Source: Pseudomonas sp. Gutcm_11s
GTDB lineage: Bacteria; Pseudomonadota; Gammaproteobacteria; Pseudomonadales; Pseudomonadaceae
NCBI RefSeq assembly: GCF_028649395.1
Contig: NZ_JAQSUW010000009.1
Span: forward strand, 203,989-267,988
Direction of reading: 5' to 3'
Length of the DNA: 64,000 bases
The translations under genes and the position numbers were made by a program. Under the pieces are notes generated by a model, which was given only the letters and a program-made list of their open reading frames with translations, made no database searches and had not been told where the DNA came from. Every line of letters begins with the position of its first letter. Position 1 is the first letter of the stretch. Shown in pieces: positions 55,433-64,000 of the stretch.

Positions 55433-57919
55433 TCACGCCGGCTCGTTGTTCTCTTCGTTGCGCTCCAGTGCCACCTGGCGGATCGACAGGCGAATCTCCG
55501 CCGGCAGCACGCGCTTGGCCACGCCCTCCACCAGCTCGGTGAGCTGCGGGTGGTGGCTGAGCTTGCCCTCGCTGTTCTGGCGTAGTACGCCCTGGTCGAG
55601 CAGGGTCTGGATGAAGTGGCGGAACAGGCTCTTGTCGAAGAACTCCGGCGCGTTGAGGCCATGCAGGATCGACAGGCGCTGGGCCATGACCACGCAGAGG
55701 TTCTCCAGCTCCTCGGCGGACAGGGCGTACTGGCCGGCGTTGAGCAGCAGGGCGGTGGCCATGTAGAAGCGCTGCAGGGTCTGCACGATGGCGCGGGCCA
55801 GCAGGGTGAGCAGGACGAACTGCCGCGAGCTGGGCGCCGGGCGCACGTACATGTCGTCTTCCAGGCGCAGCAGGCCCTGTTCGACGAAGGCTTCCAGCCA
55901 CTGGTCGACCACGCCTTCCAGCTCGTCCACGGACCAGCGAATGAACAGCTCCGACTGCAGGTACGGATACAGCGCGCCGACGTAGCGCAGGATCTGCTCG
56001 CGACTCATGCGCGAGCTGCTGAGGAAGAAGCTGGCCAGCAGGGCGGGCAGGGCGAACACGTGCAGCACGTTGTTGCGGTAGTAGGTCATCAGGACGGCGT
56101 TCTGCTCGTCCAGGTAGAGGATCTTGCCCAGGGCGTCCTTCTGCTCGGCCAGCAGGTCCATGCTCTGCACGTAGCGGATCAGGTCCTGGCCATCGCCTTC
56201 CGGCAGGGTGGCGTGGGGCGAGTAGGGCACCTTGCGCAGCAGTGCCAGGTACAGGTCGAGCACGCGGGCCAGGGCCTTCTCGTCCAGCGCCAGCTTGGCG
56301 GTGGAGAGCAGGGCCAGGCCGACCAGGTTGACTGGGTTGATCGCCGCGGCTTCGTTGAGGTGCTGTGCCACGCGCGCACCGAGGCGGTTGGTGGCCTGGT
56401 TCAGCCACTCGGGACGGCACTGGTCGCCGTAGTCCTGGCTGCGCCAGTCCGGCTGCTCGTGGTCGAGGAACTCGGCCAGCTTGATCGGCTCGCCGAAGTT
56501 GACCCAGACGCTGCCGAAGCGCTGCTTACGGATGGCGCCGATGACCTTGAAGATGTCGAAGATCGACTCCTTCTTCTTCGCCGCGCCGCGCAGCTCGCCC
56601 AGGTAGGTGCGGCCTTCGAGCACGCGCTCGTAGCCGATGTAGACCGGCACGAAGGCGATCGGCAGGCGCGACGAACGCAGGAAGCTGCGCAGGGTGATGG
56701 CCAGCATGCCGGTCTTCGGCTGCAGGGTGCGGCCGGTACGCGAGCGGCCGCCCTCGACGAAGTACTCGACCGGGAAGCCCTTGCTGAACAGGGTGTGCAG
56801 GTACTCGTTGAACACTGCGGTGTACAGCGGGTTGCCCTTGAAGGTGCGGCGCATGAAGAAGGCGCCGCCACGGCGCAGCAGGCCGCCGACTACCGGCATG
56901 TTGAGGTTGATGCCGGCGGCGATGTGCGGCGGCGTCAGGCCGTTGCGGAACAGCAGGTAGGACAGCAGCAGATAGTCGATGTGGCTGCGGTGGCAGGGCA
57001 CATAGACGATCTCGTGACCATGGGCGATGTCGCGCACCGCTTCCAGGTGGTTGACCTGGATGCCCTCGTACAGCTTGTTCCAGAACCAGCTGAGCACCGT
57101 TTCGAGGAAGCGGATGGCGGTGTAGGTGTAGTCCGAGGCGATCTCGTTGCCGTAGCGCAGCGCCTGGGCCTGGGCCTTCTCCACGCTGATCTTCTCGCGC
57201 TCGGCCTCGTCGAGGATGGCCTGGCGCACCTGCGGGCCATGGACCAGGCCTTTCACCAGGTTGCGGCGGTGCGAAACGTCTGGGCCGATCACGGTGGTCT
57301 TCAGGTTGCGGAAATGCACGCGCAGGATGCGCTGCACCATGCGCAGCGTTCGTTCGCGGCCCTTGCCCTGGTCGAGCAGCTCGCGCAGATGGATCGGCGC
57401 GGAGAACTGCACGCGGGTCTTGCGGCCGAGGATGAGGATGCTGACCAGCTTGCGCAGGCGCCCGGTGACGGCCCAGGAGTCTGCGAACAGCAGCTTCCAC
57501 GGGCTGGTCTCGCGGTCCGGCGACTGGCCCCAGAACACGCTGACAGGGACGATCTGCGCGTCATCCAGCGCGCTGCCATCGAGGCTGGCGAGCAGGCGTT
57601 GCAGGGTCGGTGGTGCGCCACGCTTGTCGTGGCCGCCGAACCAGCTCGGCGAGCGGGTCAGGTAGAAGAATCCGGCTGGCTCCATCTGCTCGCCCAGCGC
57701 CACCGGCAGGATCGGTCGCGGCAGGCCGGCCTTGCTGCATTCCGTGTCCACTACCGCCAGGTCCGCCGCCGAGGGCTGCTGCAGCACGTAGAACACCGGC
57801 TTGCTGCGATCCAGGCGCAGATTGAAGGACGACTGGTTGATGGTTTCCGAGCGTACCCAGAGGTACAGCAGGCGACGCAGGGCACCAAAGGCAAGGCGGT
57901 GGAGCGGGGAGCGGGTCAT
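55433..57919 (-). CDS. plsB: Glycerol-3-phosphate 1-O-acyltransferase
   Basis: An 828-residue inner-membrane acyltransferase that starts phospholipid synthesis by acylating glycerol-3-phosphate at position 1 with acyl-ACP or acyl-CoA. The catalytic HX4D is H310-RSHI-D315. The glycerol-3-phosphate site is [12 protein letters not shown], and a [13 protein letters not shown] block follows (IPVxxxYE type). The length fits the E. coli PlsB class (807). Long N- and C-terminal extensions are typical. It converges on the P-type ATPase gene. Confidence 0.95.
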   Translation of the reverse strand: MTRSPLHRLAFGALRRLLYLWVRSETINQSSFNLRLDRSKPVFYVLQQPSAADLAVVDTECSKAGLPRPILPVALGEQMEPAGFFYLTRSPSWFGGHDKRGAPPTLQRLLASLDGSALDDAQIVPVSVFWGQSPDRETSPWKLLFADSWAVTGRLRKLVSILILGRKTRVQFSAPIHLRELLDQGKGRERTLRMVQRILRVHFRNLKTTVIGPDVSHRRNLVKGLVHGPQVRQAILDEAEREKISVEKAQAQALRYGNEIASDYTYTAIRFLETVLSWFWNKLYEGIQVNHLEAVRDIAHGHEIVYVPCHRSHIDYLLLSYLLFRNGLTPPHIAAGINLNMPVVGGLLRRGGAFFMRRTFKGNPLYTAVFNEYLHTLFSKGFPVEYFVEGGRSRTGRTLQPKTGMLAITLRSFLRSSRLPIAFVPVYIGYERVLEGRTYLGELRGAAKKKESIFDIFKVIGAIRKQRFGSVWVNFGEPIKLAEFLDHEQPDWRSQDYGDQCRPEWLNQATNRLGARVAQHLNEAAAINPVNLVGLALLSTAKLALDEKALARVLDLYLALLRKVPYSPHATLPEGDGQDLIRYVQSMDLLAEQKDALGKILYLDEQNAVLMTYYRNNVLHVFALPALLASFFLSSSRMSREQILRYVGALYPYLQSELFIRWSVDELEGVVDQWLEAFVEQGLLRLEDDMYVRPAPSSRQFVLLTLLARAIVQTLQRFYMATALLLNAGQYALSAEELENLCVVMAQRLSILHGLNAPEFFDKSLFRHFIQTLLDQGVLRQNSEGKLSHHPQLTELVEGVAKRVLPAEIRLSIRQVALERNEENNEPA

Positions 57920-58099
57920 ACGAGGGCGACTGTGAAAACGAGCGAGCGCTCGGGGCGGCTAGTGTGCCGTATTCGCCTCGCTGCGGCAAAAGCGCCGCAG
58001 GTACAAGTGTTCACCGGATGGCCGCGTGTTTCCTGGCCTGCAGGTCGATATCGAGAAGAAATCGCCGGGGCCCTGCAACTTTTCCTAAAAGCCCTTGTC

Positions 58100-58128
58100 T
58101 TGCCATGCCGCGGGTCGACTTTTATAGT
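58100..58128 (+). promoter_or_regulatory. Sigma-70 promoter for the gld-like ABC cluster
   Basis: TTGCCA, a 17-base spacer, then TATAGT, about 65 bases before the ATPase start. This is a strong match to consensus. Confidence 0.7.
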
Positions 58129-58194
58129 CCGCCGGCGTTTGCAGGGCCCCCGAGGTCAGCATGGCCCGGGGTCTATCCCGTTGGGACGAGAGCC

Positions 58195-59115
58195 ATGATC
58201 GAAATAAAAAATCTAACCAAGCGTTTTGCTCATCACACGGCCGTCGATGGTCTCAGTTTTCAGGTCCAGCAGGGGGAAGTGCTGGGCTTTCTCGGCCCTA
58301 ACGGGGCCGGTAAATCCACCACCATGAAGATGCTCACCGGGTTCCTGGCGCCGACCTCCGGTACCGCCAGCATTCTCGGTTTCGACATCCAGCGTGACAC
58401 CCTCAAGGCCCAGCAGCAGATCGGCTACCTGCCGGAAGGCGCGCCCTGCTACGGCGACATGACGGTGCGTGGCTTCCTCGAATTCATCGCCGAGGTCCGT
58501 GGCTTCCGCGGCGCCGAGAAGAAGCAGCGGGTGCTGCGCGCGGTCGAGCAGGTGGAGCTGCAGCATGTGCTGGAGCAGAGCATCGAGACCCTGTCCAAGG
58601 GCTTCAAGCGCCGCGTCGGCCTGGCCCAGGCCATCCTCCATGATCCCAAGGTGCTGATCCTCGACGAGCCCACCGATGGCCTCGACCCGAACCAGAAGCA
58701 CCAGGTGCGCCAGCTGATCCAGAGCCTGGCCAAGGACAAGATCGTGATCATCTCCACCCACATCCTCGAAGAGGTGTCGGCGGTGTGCACCCGCGCCGTG
58801 GTGATCGCCGCCGGCAAGGTGGTGGCCGACGGTACGCCGCTGGAGCTGGAGAGCCGCTCGCGTTACCACCAGGCGGTGACCCTGGTCGCCGCCGGCGAAG
58901 TGGATCGCGAGGCCCTGGCCGCGCTGCCAGGCGTGCTCGCCGTGGAAGACAACACCGAAGGCAGCCTGACCCTGGTGGCCGCGCCTGGCCAGGTGATCTT
59001 CCCGCAGGTGAATGAGCTGATCCGCCAGCGTGGCTGGCAAGTGACTGAGCTGGACGTGGAACGCGGCCGGCTCGATGAAGTGTTCCGCAGCCTGACCCGG
59101 GGAGAGGCGGCATGA
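58195..59115 (+). CDS. ABC transporter ATP-binding protein (GldA-like)
   Basis: A 306-residue ATPase. Walker A is GPNGAGKSTT, with signature LSKGFKRRVGLAQA, Walker B VLILDEPTDGLDPNQ and H-loop STH. The last 80 residues are the C-terminal extension of the GldA/NatA drug-exporter type. The start at 58195 follows GGGACGAGAG. A longer frame from 57964 has no ribosome-binding site and crosses the promoter. The ATG of the permease gene overlaps its stop. It probably drives an exporter or extracellular assembly factor with the next two proteins. Confidence 0.9.
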   Translation: MIEIKNLTKRFAHHTAVDGLSFQVQQGEVLGFLGPNGAGKSTTMKMLTGFLAPTSGTASILGFDIQRDTLKAQQQIGYLPEGAPCYGDMTVRGFLEFIAEVRGFRGAEKKQRVLRAVEQVELQHVLEQSIETLSKGFKRRVGLAQAILHDPKVLILDEPTDGLDPNQKHQVRQLIQSLAKDKIVIISTHILEEVSAVCTRAVVIAAGKVVADGTPLELESRSRYHQAVTLVAAGEVDREALAALPGVLAVEDNTEGSLTLVAAPGQVIFPQVNELIRQRGWQVTELDVERGRLDEVFRSLTRGEAA

Positions 59116-59843
59116 AGCAGTTGCCCGTGATCTTCAAGCGCGAGCTGGCCAGCTATTTCGCCACGCCGCTCGCCTATGTGTTCATCCTGATCTTCCTGGT
59201 GCTGTCCGGGGTCTTCACCTTCTACCTCGGCGGCTTCTACGAAAGCGGCCAGGCGGACCTGTCGCCGTTCTTCAACTTCCACCCCTGGCTGTACCTGTTC
59301 CTGGTGCCGGCCATCGCCATGCGCCTGTGGGCCGAGGAGCGCAAGTCCGGCTCCATCGAGCTGCTGATGACCCTGCCGATCACCCGCTTTGAGGCGGTGC
59401 TGGGCAAGTTCCTCGCCGCCTGGGTGTTCGCCGGCATCGCCCTGTTGCTGACCTTCCCGATGATCATCACGGTCAACTACCTGGGTGAGCCGGACAACGG
59501 CGCGATCTTCACCGGCTACTTCGGCAGCTGGCTGCTGGCAGGTTCCTACCTGGCCATCGGCTCGTGCATGTCGGCCCTGGCGAAGAACCAGGTGATCGCC
59601 TTCATCCTCGCTGTCAGCGCCTGCTTCCTGTTCATCGTCAGCGGCTTCCCGATGGTGCTCGACGCTCTCGAATGGGCGCCGCAGTGGCTGCTCGATGCGG
59701 TCGCCTCGCTAAGCTTCCTGACCCGCTTCGACGCGATCAGTAAGGGCGTGATCGACCTGCGCGACCTGCTCTATTTCGTCTCCCTGATGGCCGCCTGGCT
59801 TGCCGCCACCGCCGTCGTGGTCGATCTGAAGAAGGCTGACTGA
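59112..59843 (+). CDS. ABC-2-type permease (GldF-like)
   Basis: A 243-residue membrane protein with six helices and the ABC-2 layout, starting FKRELASYFATPLAYVFILIFL. RLWAEERKSGSIELLMTLPI is the conserved cytoplasmic coupling segment. ATGA overlap with the ATPase gene indicates translational coupling. It forms the membrane channel or scaffold of the transporter. Confidence 0.88.
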   Translation: MKQLPVIFKRELASYFATPLAYVFILIFLVLSGVFTFYLGGFYESGQADLSPFFNFHPWLYLFLVPAIAMRLWAEERKSGSIELLMTLPITRFEAVLGKFLAAWVFAGIALLLTFPMIITVNYLGEPDNGAIFTGYFGSWLLAGSYLAIGSCMSALAKNQVIAFILAVSACFLFIVSGFPMVLDALEWAPQWLLDAVASLSFLTRFDAISKGVIDLRDLLYFVSLMAAWLAATAVVVDLKKAD

Positions 59844-59845
59844 CC

Positions 59846-61678
59846 ATGAAGAAACTGATGTATTCCGGCGTCGGCCTGTTGCTGATCGCCGTGGCCTTCC
59901 TGGCCTTCAACATGCTCTCGGCCCTGGGCCTGGGTGGCGCTCGCCTGGACCTCACCGAGCAGAAGCTCTACACCATCTCCGAGGGCACCGAGCGCATCCT
60001 TGGCGAGCTGGACGAGCCGATCAACCTGTACTTCTTCTACTCCGACAAGGCTGCCCGCGACCTGCCGGTGCTGCGTAACTACGCGGTGCGCGTGGAAGAG
60101 ATGCTCAAGGCCTACGAGCGCGAGGCCAACGGCAAGATCAAGCTGCACATCGTCGACCCCGAGCCCTTCTCCGAGGATGAGGACAAGGCCGCCGGCTTCG
60201 GCCTGCAGGCCGTGCCGGCGAACCAGACCGGTGAGCAGATCTACTTCGGCCTGGCCGGCACCAACGCGGTGGACGACAAGCAGGTCATCCCGTTCTTCCC
60301 GCTGGACCAGGAGGAGTTCCTCGAATACCAGCTGAGCCAGCTGGTGCAGGGCCTGGCCAAACCTGAGCGGCCGGTGGTCGGCCTGCTCTCCGGGCTGCAG
60401 CTCAACGGCGGCTTCGACATGATGGCGCGCCAGCCGACCGCACCCTGGATGGTGATGGAAGAGGTGCGCCAGCTGTTCAAGATCGACAGCCTCAAGGCCG
60501 GCATCGACAAGATCCCGGACGAGGTTTCGGTGCTGCTGCTGGTACACCCGAAGAACCTGCCGCAGCCGACCCTGTACGCCATCGACCAGTTCGTCCTGCG
60601 TGGCGGCAAGCTGCTGGTGTTCGTCGACCCACTCAGCGAGGCCGACAACGCACCGCCGATGATGCCGGGCGACGACCAGGGCAAGGCCTCCGACCTGGAA
60701 CCGCTGTTCAAGGCCTGGGGCGTGCGCCTGGTGCCGGACAAGGTGCTCGGTGACGGCTCCTACGCGCTGTCCGTGAGCATGGGCCAGGGCCAGCGTGCCG
60801 CACGCCATGCCGCCTGGCTGGCGCTGCCGCAGCGGGCGATGAACCAGGAAGACGTGGCCACCTCGGGCCTGGAGAGCATCAACATCGCCACCGCCGGTAT
60901 CCTCGAACCGCTGGAGGGCGCCAAGACCCAGTTCGTGCCGCTGCTGCAGAGCTCCGAATACGCCATGCCGTTCGACGCCGCGCGCTTCGCCACCCTGGCC
61001 AACCCGGAGGAGCTGATCCGCGACCTGGAGCCGACCGGCGAGCGCTATGCCATCGCCGCACGCATCAGCGGTCCGGTGCAGTCGGCCTTCCCCGAGGGCA
61101 TCGAGGGGCAGAAGGACGGCCTGAAATCGGCGGAGAACATCAACGTCATCGCCGTGGCCGACACCGACCTGCTCACCGACCGCATGTGGGTGCAGGTGCA
61201 GGACTTCTTCGGCCAGCGCGTGCCGCAGCCGTTCGCCGACAACGCCGGCTTCGCCATCAACGCGCTGGACAACCTGTCCGGTAGCGATGCGCTGATCAGC
61301 GTGCGCTCGCGCGGTCGCTTCAGTCGTCCGTTCGAGGTGGTCGAGGCGCTGCAGCGCGAAGCCGAGGCGCAGTTCCGGGTCAAGGAAGAGGACCTGCAGA
61401 AGCGCCTGGCCGAGACCGACCAGAAGCTCGCCTCGCTGCAGCAACAGGACCCGAGCAAAGCCCTGGAGCTGACCCCCGAGCAGCAGGCGGCGGTGCAGCA
61501 GTTCATCGCCGAGAAGCTGCGCATCCGCAAGGAGCTGCGCGAGGTGCGCTTCCAGCTCAACGCGCAGATCGAGGACCTGGGCCGCACCCTCAAGCTGGCC
61601 AACATCCTCGCCGTACCGCTGCTGCTGACCCTCGGCGTGCTGGCGCTGTGGCTGTGGCGCCGGCGCAAGGCCGCGTGA
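59846..61678 (+). CDS. GldG-like auxiliary ABC component
   Basis: A 610-residue protein. It has an N-terminal membrane helix (SGVGLLLIAVAFLAFNMLS), a large extracytoplasmic part (about 35-575) of the GldG/DUF7088 type with LTEQKLYTISEGTERIL and FVDPLSEADNA, a coiled-coil (about 500-565, RVKEEDLQKRLAETDQKL), and a C-terminal helix (ILAVPLLLTLGVLALWLW) with basic tail. In gliding Bacteroidetes GldA/F/G form an ABC transporter. Here, in a pseudomonad, its role is unknown. It starts two bases after the permease stop. Confidence 0.85.
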   Translation: MKKLMYSGVGLLLIAVAFLAFNMLSALGLGGARLDLTEQKLYTISEGTERILGELDEPINLYFFYSDKAARDLPVLRNYAVRVEEMLKAYEREANGKIKLHIVDPEPFSEDEDKAAGFGLQAVPANQTGEQIYFGLAGTNAVDDKQVIPFFPLDQEEFLEYQLSQLVQGLAKPERPVVGLLSGLQLNGGFDMMARQPTAPWMVMEEVRQLFKIDSLKAGIDKIPDEVSVLLLVHPKNLPQPTLYAIDQFVLRGGKLLVFVDPLSEADNAPPMMPGDDQGKASDLEPLFKAWGVRLVPDKVLGDGSYALSVSMGQGQRAARHAAWLALPQRAMNQEDVATSGLESINIATAGILEPLEGAKTQFVPLLQSSEYAMPFDAARFATLANPEELIRDLEPTGERYAIAARISGPVQSAFPEGIEGQKDGLKSAENINVIAVADTDLLTDRMWVQVQDFFGQRVPQPFADNAGFAINALDNLSGSDALISVRSRGRFSRPFEVVEALQREAEAQFRVKEEDLQKRLAETDQKLASLQQQDPSKALELTPEQQAAVQQFIAEKLRIRKELREVRFQLNAQIEDLGRTLKLANILAVPLLLTLGVLALWLWRRRKAA

Positions 61679-61681
61679 CCC

Positions 61682-61720
61682 GGAAGGGGGAAGGGACAGA
61701 CCCTTCCCCCTTTTTCTTTC
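61682..61720 (+). terminator. Terminator-like hairpin within the gld-like cluster
   Basis: AAGGGGGAAGGG and CCCTTCCCCCTT pair perfectly around ACAGA, followed by TTTTTCTTTC. It lies between the GldG-like gene and the DUF4340 gene, so read-through or a second promoter is needed for the latter. Confidence 0.8.
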
Positions 61721-61759
61721 TCACGTCCTTTTCCAACTCCTGATCAGGAGAGCAAGGCT

Positions 61760-62734
61760 ATGAATCGCAGGTTTCTATCCGTCCTGGCGGTGCTGACGCT
61801 GGCCCTGGTGGCCGGCTGGTACTTCACCAGCCAGGTGAGCCTCCCCAGGATGCCGGCCCAGGCCGAGCGCTGGTTGCCGGGGCTGCAGGTGGCGCAGGTC
61901 AAGGCCATCGAAGTGCAGCGTGCCGGCCAGCCGCTGGTGCGCCTGGAGCGGGGCGAGCAGGGCTGGGTGTTGCCGGCCAAGGCGGGTTATCCGGCCGACC
62001 AGGGCGCGGCGAACCAGCTGCTCAATGCCCTGGCCGAGGCGCGCAAGGTCGAGCCACGCACGGCCAACCCCGAGCTATACGGGCGCCTGGGCCTGGCCGA
62101 CAAGGGCGACGCCGAGCAGCAGGGCATTCGCCTCAAGCTGGAGCAGGGCGAGCAGCCGCTGCAGCTGCTGATCGGCAAGCCCGGCCAGCAGGATGGGCAG
62201 TTGGTGCGACGTGCCGATGAGGCGCAGAGCTGGCTGGTCAGCCAGCGCATCGAGCTGCCGCCCACCGAGCTGGCCTGGCTGGATCGCCGGGTCACTGCCG
62301 TGCCCTTCGCCGAAATTCGCGAGCTGGATATGCAGCATGCCAGTGGCGAGCGGCTGCAGCTGTTCCGCGACAAGATCGAGGACATCAACCTGCTGGTGCG
62401 CGATCTGCCCGCAGGCAAGCGGCTGGCGTTCGACGGTGCGGCCAATGGTGCCGGGCTGTTCTTCGCCGACCTGCGCTTCAGCGATGCAGCGCCGCTGGCC
62501 CAGGTCAGCTTCGCAGGCAAACCGGTGCTGCAGTTCACCCTCACCACCTTCGGCGATCGGCACCTCAAGGGCAGCCTGTATGGCAAGGCCGAGCAGTACT
62601 GGCTGGTGCTCGATCCGAGCAGCGATCTGCTCGCCGTCGAGCTGCCGGCACGTGCCGGTTGGGCCTATCGCCTGGAGGCACACCAGTACCAGAGCTTGGC
62701 GAAAAAGCTGACCGATCTGCTCGCGGCTGACTGA
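61760..62734 (+). CDS. DUF4340 domain protein
   Basis: A 324-residue protein with an N-terminal membrane anchor (FLSVLAVLTLALVAGWYF) and a periplasmic, beta-rich body. The family blocks are IEVQRAGQPLVRLERGEQGWVL, LNALAEARKVEP, and LYGRLGLAD, matching DUF4340. Such proteins recur next to GldA/F/G-like ABC genes and probably act with them at the cell envelope. AGGAGAG lies before the ATG. It is separated from the upstream gene by a terminator-like hairpin. Confidence 0.85.
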   Translation: MNRRFLSVLAVLTLALVAGWYFTSQVSLPRMPAQAERWLPGLQVAQVKAIEVQRAGQPLVRLERGEQGWVLPAKAGYPADQGAANQLLNALAEARKVEPRTANPELYGRLGLADKGDAEQQGIRLKLEQGEQPLQLLIGKPGQQDGQLVRRADEAQSWLVSQRIELPPTELAWLDRRVTAVPFAEIRELDMQHASGERLQLFRDKIEDINLLVRDLPAGKRLAFDGAANGAGLFFADLRFSDAAPLAQVSFAGKPVLQFTLTTFGDRHLKGSLYGKAEQYWLVLDPSSDLLAVELPARAGWAYRLEAHQYQSLAKKLTDLLAAD

Positions 62735-62791
62735 GCTAAAAACGCTGCAGGCCATGCACCATGCGGTCTGCAGCTCGGCCGAAAAAATCCC

Positions 62792-62819
62792 TTGGCAAGA
62801 CGAACGCTTGTTTTATACT
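62792..62819 (+). promoter_or_regulatory. Sigma-70 promoter for the cold-shock gene
   Basis: TTGGCA, a 16-base spacer, TATACT. It leaves an untranslated leader of about 125 bases, as in cspA-type genes whose leader RNA senses temperature. Confidence 0.7.
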
Positions 62820-62950
62820 CGCCAGGCGGTCGCATTTAGACGCCATTCGGAACACCGCTCCACGCTCGTTTTGGCCGGGGTCGGAAAGAAGAAGAAGAAC
62901 GTTTGCGCCGATCTACCCAACAACAAAACCGAGAATCGAGGGAAGTGGTA

Positions 62951-63160
62951 ATGGCTGATCGTGAGGTCGGAACCGTCAAGTGGTTCAATGATTCCAAAGG
63001 GTATGGCTTCATTCAACGCGAAAGCGGCCCGGACGTATTTGTCCACTACCGCGCCATCCGTGGCGAGGGTCACCGCAGTCTTGTTGAAGGCCAGCAGGTG
63101 GAGTTCTCCGTGATCCAGGGTCAGAAGGGCCTGCAAGCGGAAGACGTATCCAAGGTCTGA
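62951..63160 (+). CDS. Cold-shock domain protein
   Basis: A 69-residue CspA-family RNA-binding protein. RNP1 is KGYGFIQ and RNP2 is VFVHY, in the order [26 protein letters not shown]. The start at 62951 has GAGGGAAG upstream. A frame from 62903 is longer but not conserved. It acts as an RNA chaperone or antiterminator. The long leader suggests post-transcriptional control. A strong terminator follows. Confidence 0.93.
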   Translation: MADREVGTVKWFNDSKGYGFIQRESGPDVFVHYRAIRGEGHRSLVEGQQVEFSVIQGQKGLQAEDVSKV

Positions 63161-63177
63161 GGACCTTCGTTGCACAG

Positions 63178-63212
63178 CAAAAGGCCCGTCATCGACGGGC
63201 CTTTTGTTTTTC
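63178..63212. terminator. Bidirectional terminator after the cold-shock gene
   Basis: CAAAAGGCCCGTC-ATC-GACGGGCCTTTTG followed by TTTTTCT. Confidence 0.92.
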
Positions 63213-63228
63213 TGCGGTGGCTGAGCAC

Positions 63229-63600
63229 TCAGTCGGTGCGCCAGATGAATTCCTGCTCGCCCTCGGCGTTGACCTTGATCCAGCGGTCGGCGTCTTCCTC
63301 GCCGTCCTCTTCGCTCCAGCCACCGGTGGAGCAGCGCACTTCCACGCCGAGCGCGGCGAAGGCGGCGTGGGCGCAGGCCAGGTCATCGGCCCAAGGGGTC
63401 GCGTCGCTTTCCAGCATCAAGCTGTGCCACTTGCCCACGGCTTTGGGCAGGAATACCACCGGGATCGCGCCGGCCTGGCACTTGAACATCTGGCCGCGCT
63501 GCTGCCATTCGCTGCAGGAGCCGAAGACCTCGTTCAACCAGGCAGTGATGGCGTCCTGGCTGGCGTCCTTGAGATAGATCTCGATATCGGGTTGGCGCAT
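63229..63600 (-). CDS. Conserved hypothetical protein
   Basis: A 123-residue acidic cytoplasmic protein with cysteines C29, C41, C76 and C90. The sequence reads as an alpha/beta fold with DIEIYLKDASQDAITAWLNEVFG at the start and a WSEEDGEEDADRWIKV region near the end. No family is recognised. It lies 10 bases after the rRNA methyltransferase gene on the same strand, suggesting co-transcription. Confidence 0.75.
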   Translation of the reverse strand: MRQPDIEIYLKDASQDAITAWLNEVFGSCSEWQQRGQMFKCQAGAIPVVFLPKAVGKWHSLMLESDATPWADDLACAHAAFAALGVEVRCSTGGWSEEDGEEDADRWIKVNAEGEQEFIWRTD

Positions 63601-63610
63601 GGCGGGCTCT

Positions 63611-64000
63611 CTAGATTTTCTCTATCCAATCGTAGCGAATGGAGACAGTAACTTCGAAGTCTTCGGCAATGACCGCGGCGCGGCGTTCGGCGCTGGCGCG
63701 CCAGCCGTGCGGGGTCATGGCCAGCAGGTCGGCGCGGGCCTGGGCGTCGGCCAGCAGCAGCGGGAAGCTGATGGTTTCGCTGTGGGCCAGGCGCATGCCA
63801 GCGGGGATCAGCTCCAGGTGCTTCTGGTCGTCATAGTCGCGCACCTCGTCGTACAGCTTCTGCCGTAGCTCCATCAGGTGCACGCTGGTCGGACCCATGC
63901 GCAGCAGGCCACCGCCGGGCTTGAGCAGACGCAGGGCTTCCTGCCAGTCCAGCGGGCTGAACACACTGGCCAGCAGGTCGCAGCTGGCATCGCTCAGCGG
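63611..64000 (-). CDS. rlmA: RlmA-type 23S rRNA methyltransferase, C-terminal part
   Basis: About 130 residues are visible. The frame is open to the right edge, so the N-terminus, with the zinc-binding and SAM motifs, lies outside. The visible part has DLLASVFSPLDWQEALRLLKPGG, then a helical GMRLAHSETISF region and an acidic C-terminal strand, matching the end of RrmA/RlmA, which methylates N1 of a helix-35 guanosine (G745 or G748) of 23S rRNA. The assignment rests on this C-terminal part only. Confidence 0.75.
   Translation of the reverse strand, partial: PLSDASCDLLASVFSPLDWQEALRLLKPGGGLLRMGPTSVHLMELRQKLYDEVRDYDDQKHLELIPAGMRLAHSETISFPLLLADAQARADLLAMTPHGWRASAERRAAVIAEDFEVTVSIRYDWIEKI

Noticed and set aside
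55616..58198. 860-codon open frame opposite plsB
   Set aside because: Antisense frame to a clear PlsB with its HX4D motif. Composition is that of a shadow.

Overview
The window is about 64 kb of GC-rich bacterial chromosome, almost fully coding. It looks like Pseudomonas sensu lato. The evidence is the gene families present (a MexL/MexJK efflux pump, an LptF-type OmpA lipoprotein, an 828-residue PlsB, an 878-residue Ppc, a trifunctional PutA with a ribbon-helix-helix domain, an RF2 gene with programmed frameshift), high-GC codon use, and a block (about 22 to 46 kb) whose order prfB-lysS-tetR-lipoprotein ... lptF ... ppc-adk-tsaB ... rsmJ-mexL-mexJK matches, from memory, the P. aeruginosa PA3676-PA3701 region in inverted orientation. 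No rRNA, tRNA, CRISPR array, transposase or integrase was seen.

Layout: (1) 0-5 kb: 5'-truncated giant AAA ATPase, rhomboid protease and single-HKD phospholipase D-like protein in one tightly coupled unit. (2) 5-9.1 kb: membrane diguanylate cyclase, yaeQ, recJ and a fungal-FCY1-like cytosine deaminase. (3) 9.1-18.2 kb, minus strand: an NTF2-like secreted protein and a polyamine-type locus consisting of a LysR regulator, an aminoaldehyde dehydrogenase, a YdcSTUV-like ABC importer and a second, PatD-like aminoaldehyde dehydrogenase. Putrescine-like substrates would be imported and the derived aminoaldehydes oxidised to GABA-type acids. (4) 18.4-21.9 kb: YebE-like protein, Cache-HAMP-GGDEF cyclase, and an autotransporter-type beta-barrel with almost no passenger. 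(5) 22-29.3 kb: prfB (frameshift), lysS, TetR, lipoprotein, a bacterial MATCAP-like metallopeptidase (QEGLA family), an AIM24-like protein, and a macro-domain protein. (6) 29.3-41.5 kb: lptF and its DUF4398 partner, ppc, adk, tsaB, DUF72, an ICL/PEP-mutase family enzyme, an extensin-like peptidase, one strikingly AT-rich polytopic membrane protein, an EF-hand-like protein, and rsmJ. (7) 41.5-51.5 kb: mexL/mexJK, putA, and a proC paralogue. (8) 51.6-64 kb: DUF4197, a P2-type ATPase, plsB, a GldA/F/G-DUF4340 ABC cluster, a cold-shock protein, a small hypothetical, and the C-terminal part of an RlmA-like rRNA methyltransferase running off the end.

The most notable structural signal is at 38.3-39.9 kb. 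The AT-rich membrane gene sits between the extensin-like gene and the 3' end of the EF-hand gene. A second copy of that 3' end (coding EAADLLLAK plus a stop, with mostly synonymous codon differences) is left on the far side, fused by a CTAG to the extensin stop codon. This is what an insertion into the 3' end of a gene, with regeneration of that end, would leave. Other points worth attention are paired GTTGCA operators upstream of putA, a TATAC-GGCC-GTATA dyad in the mexL-mexJ gap, a P-type ATPase lacking the usual M6 aspartate, and long palindromic intergenic elements at 9.1 and 14.3 kb.

No database search was possible. Family names rest on motifs and lengths I recognise.
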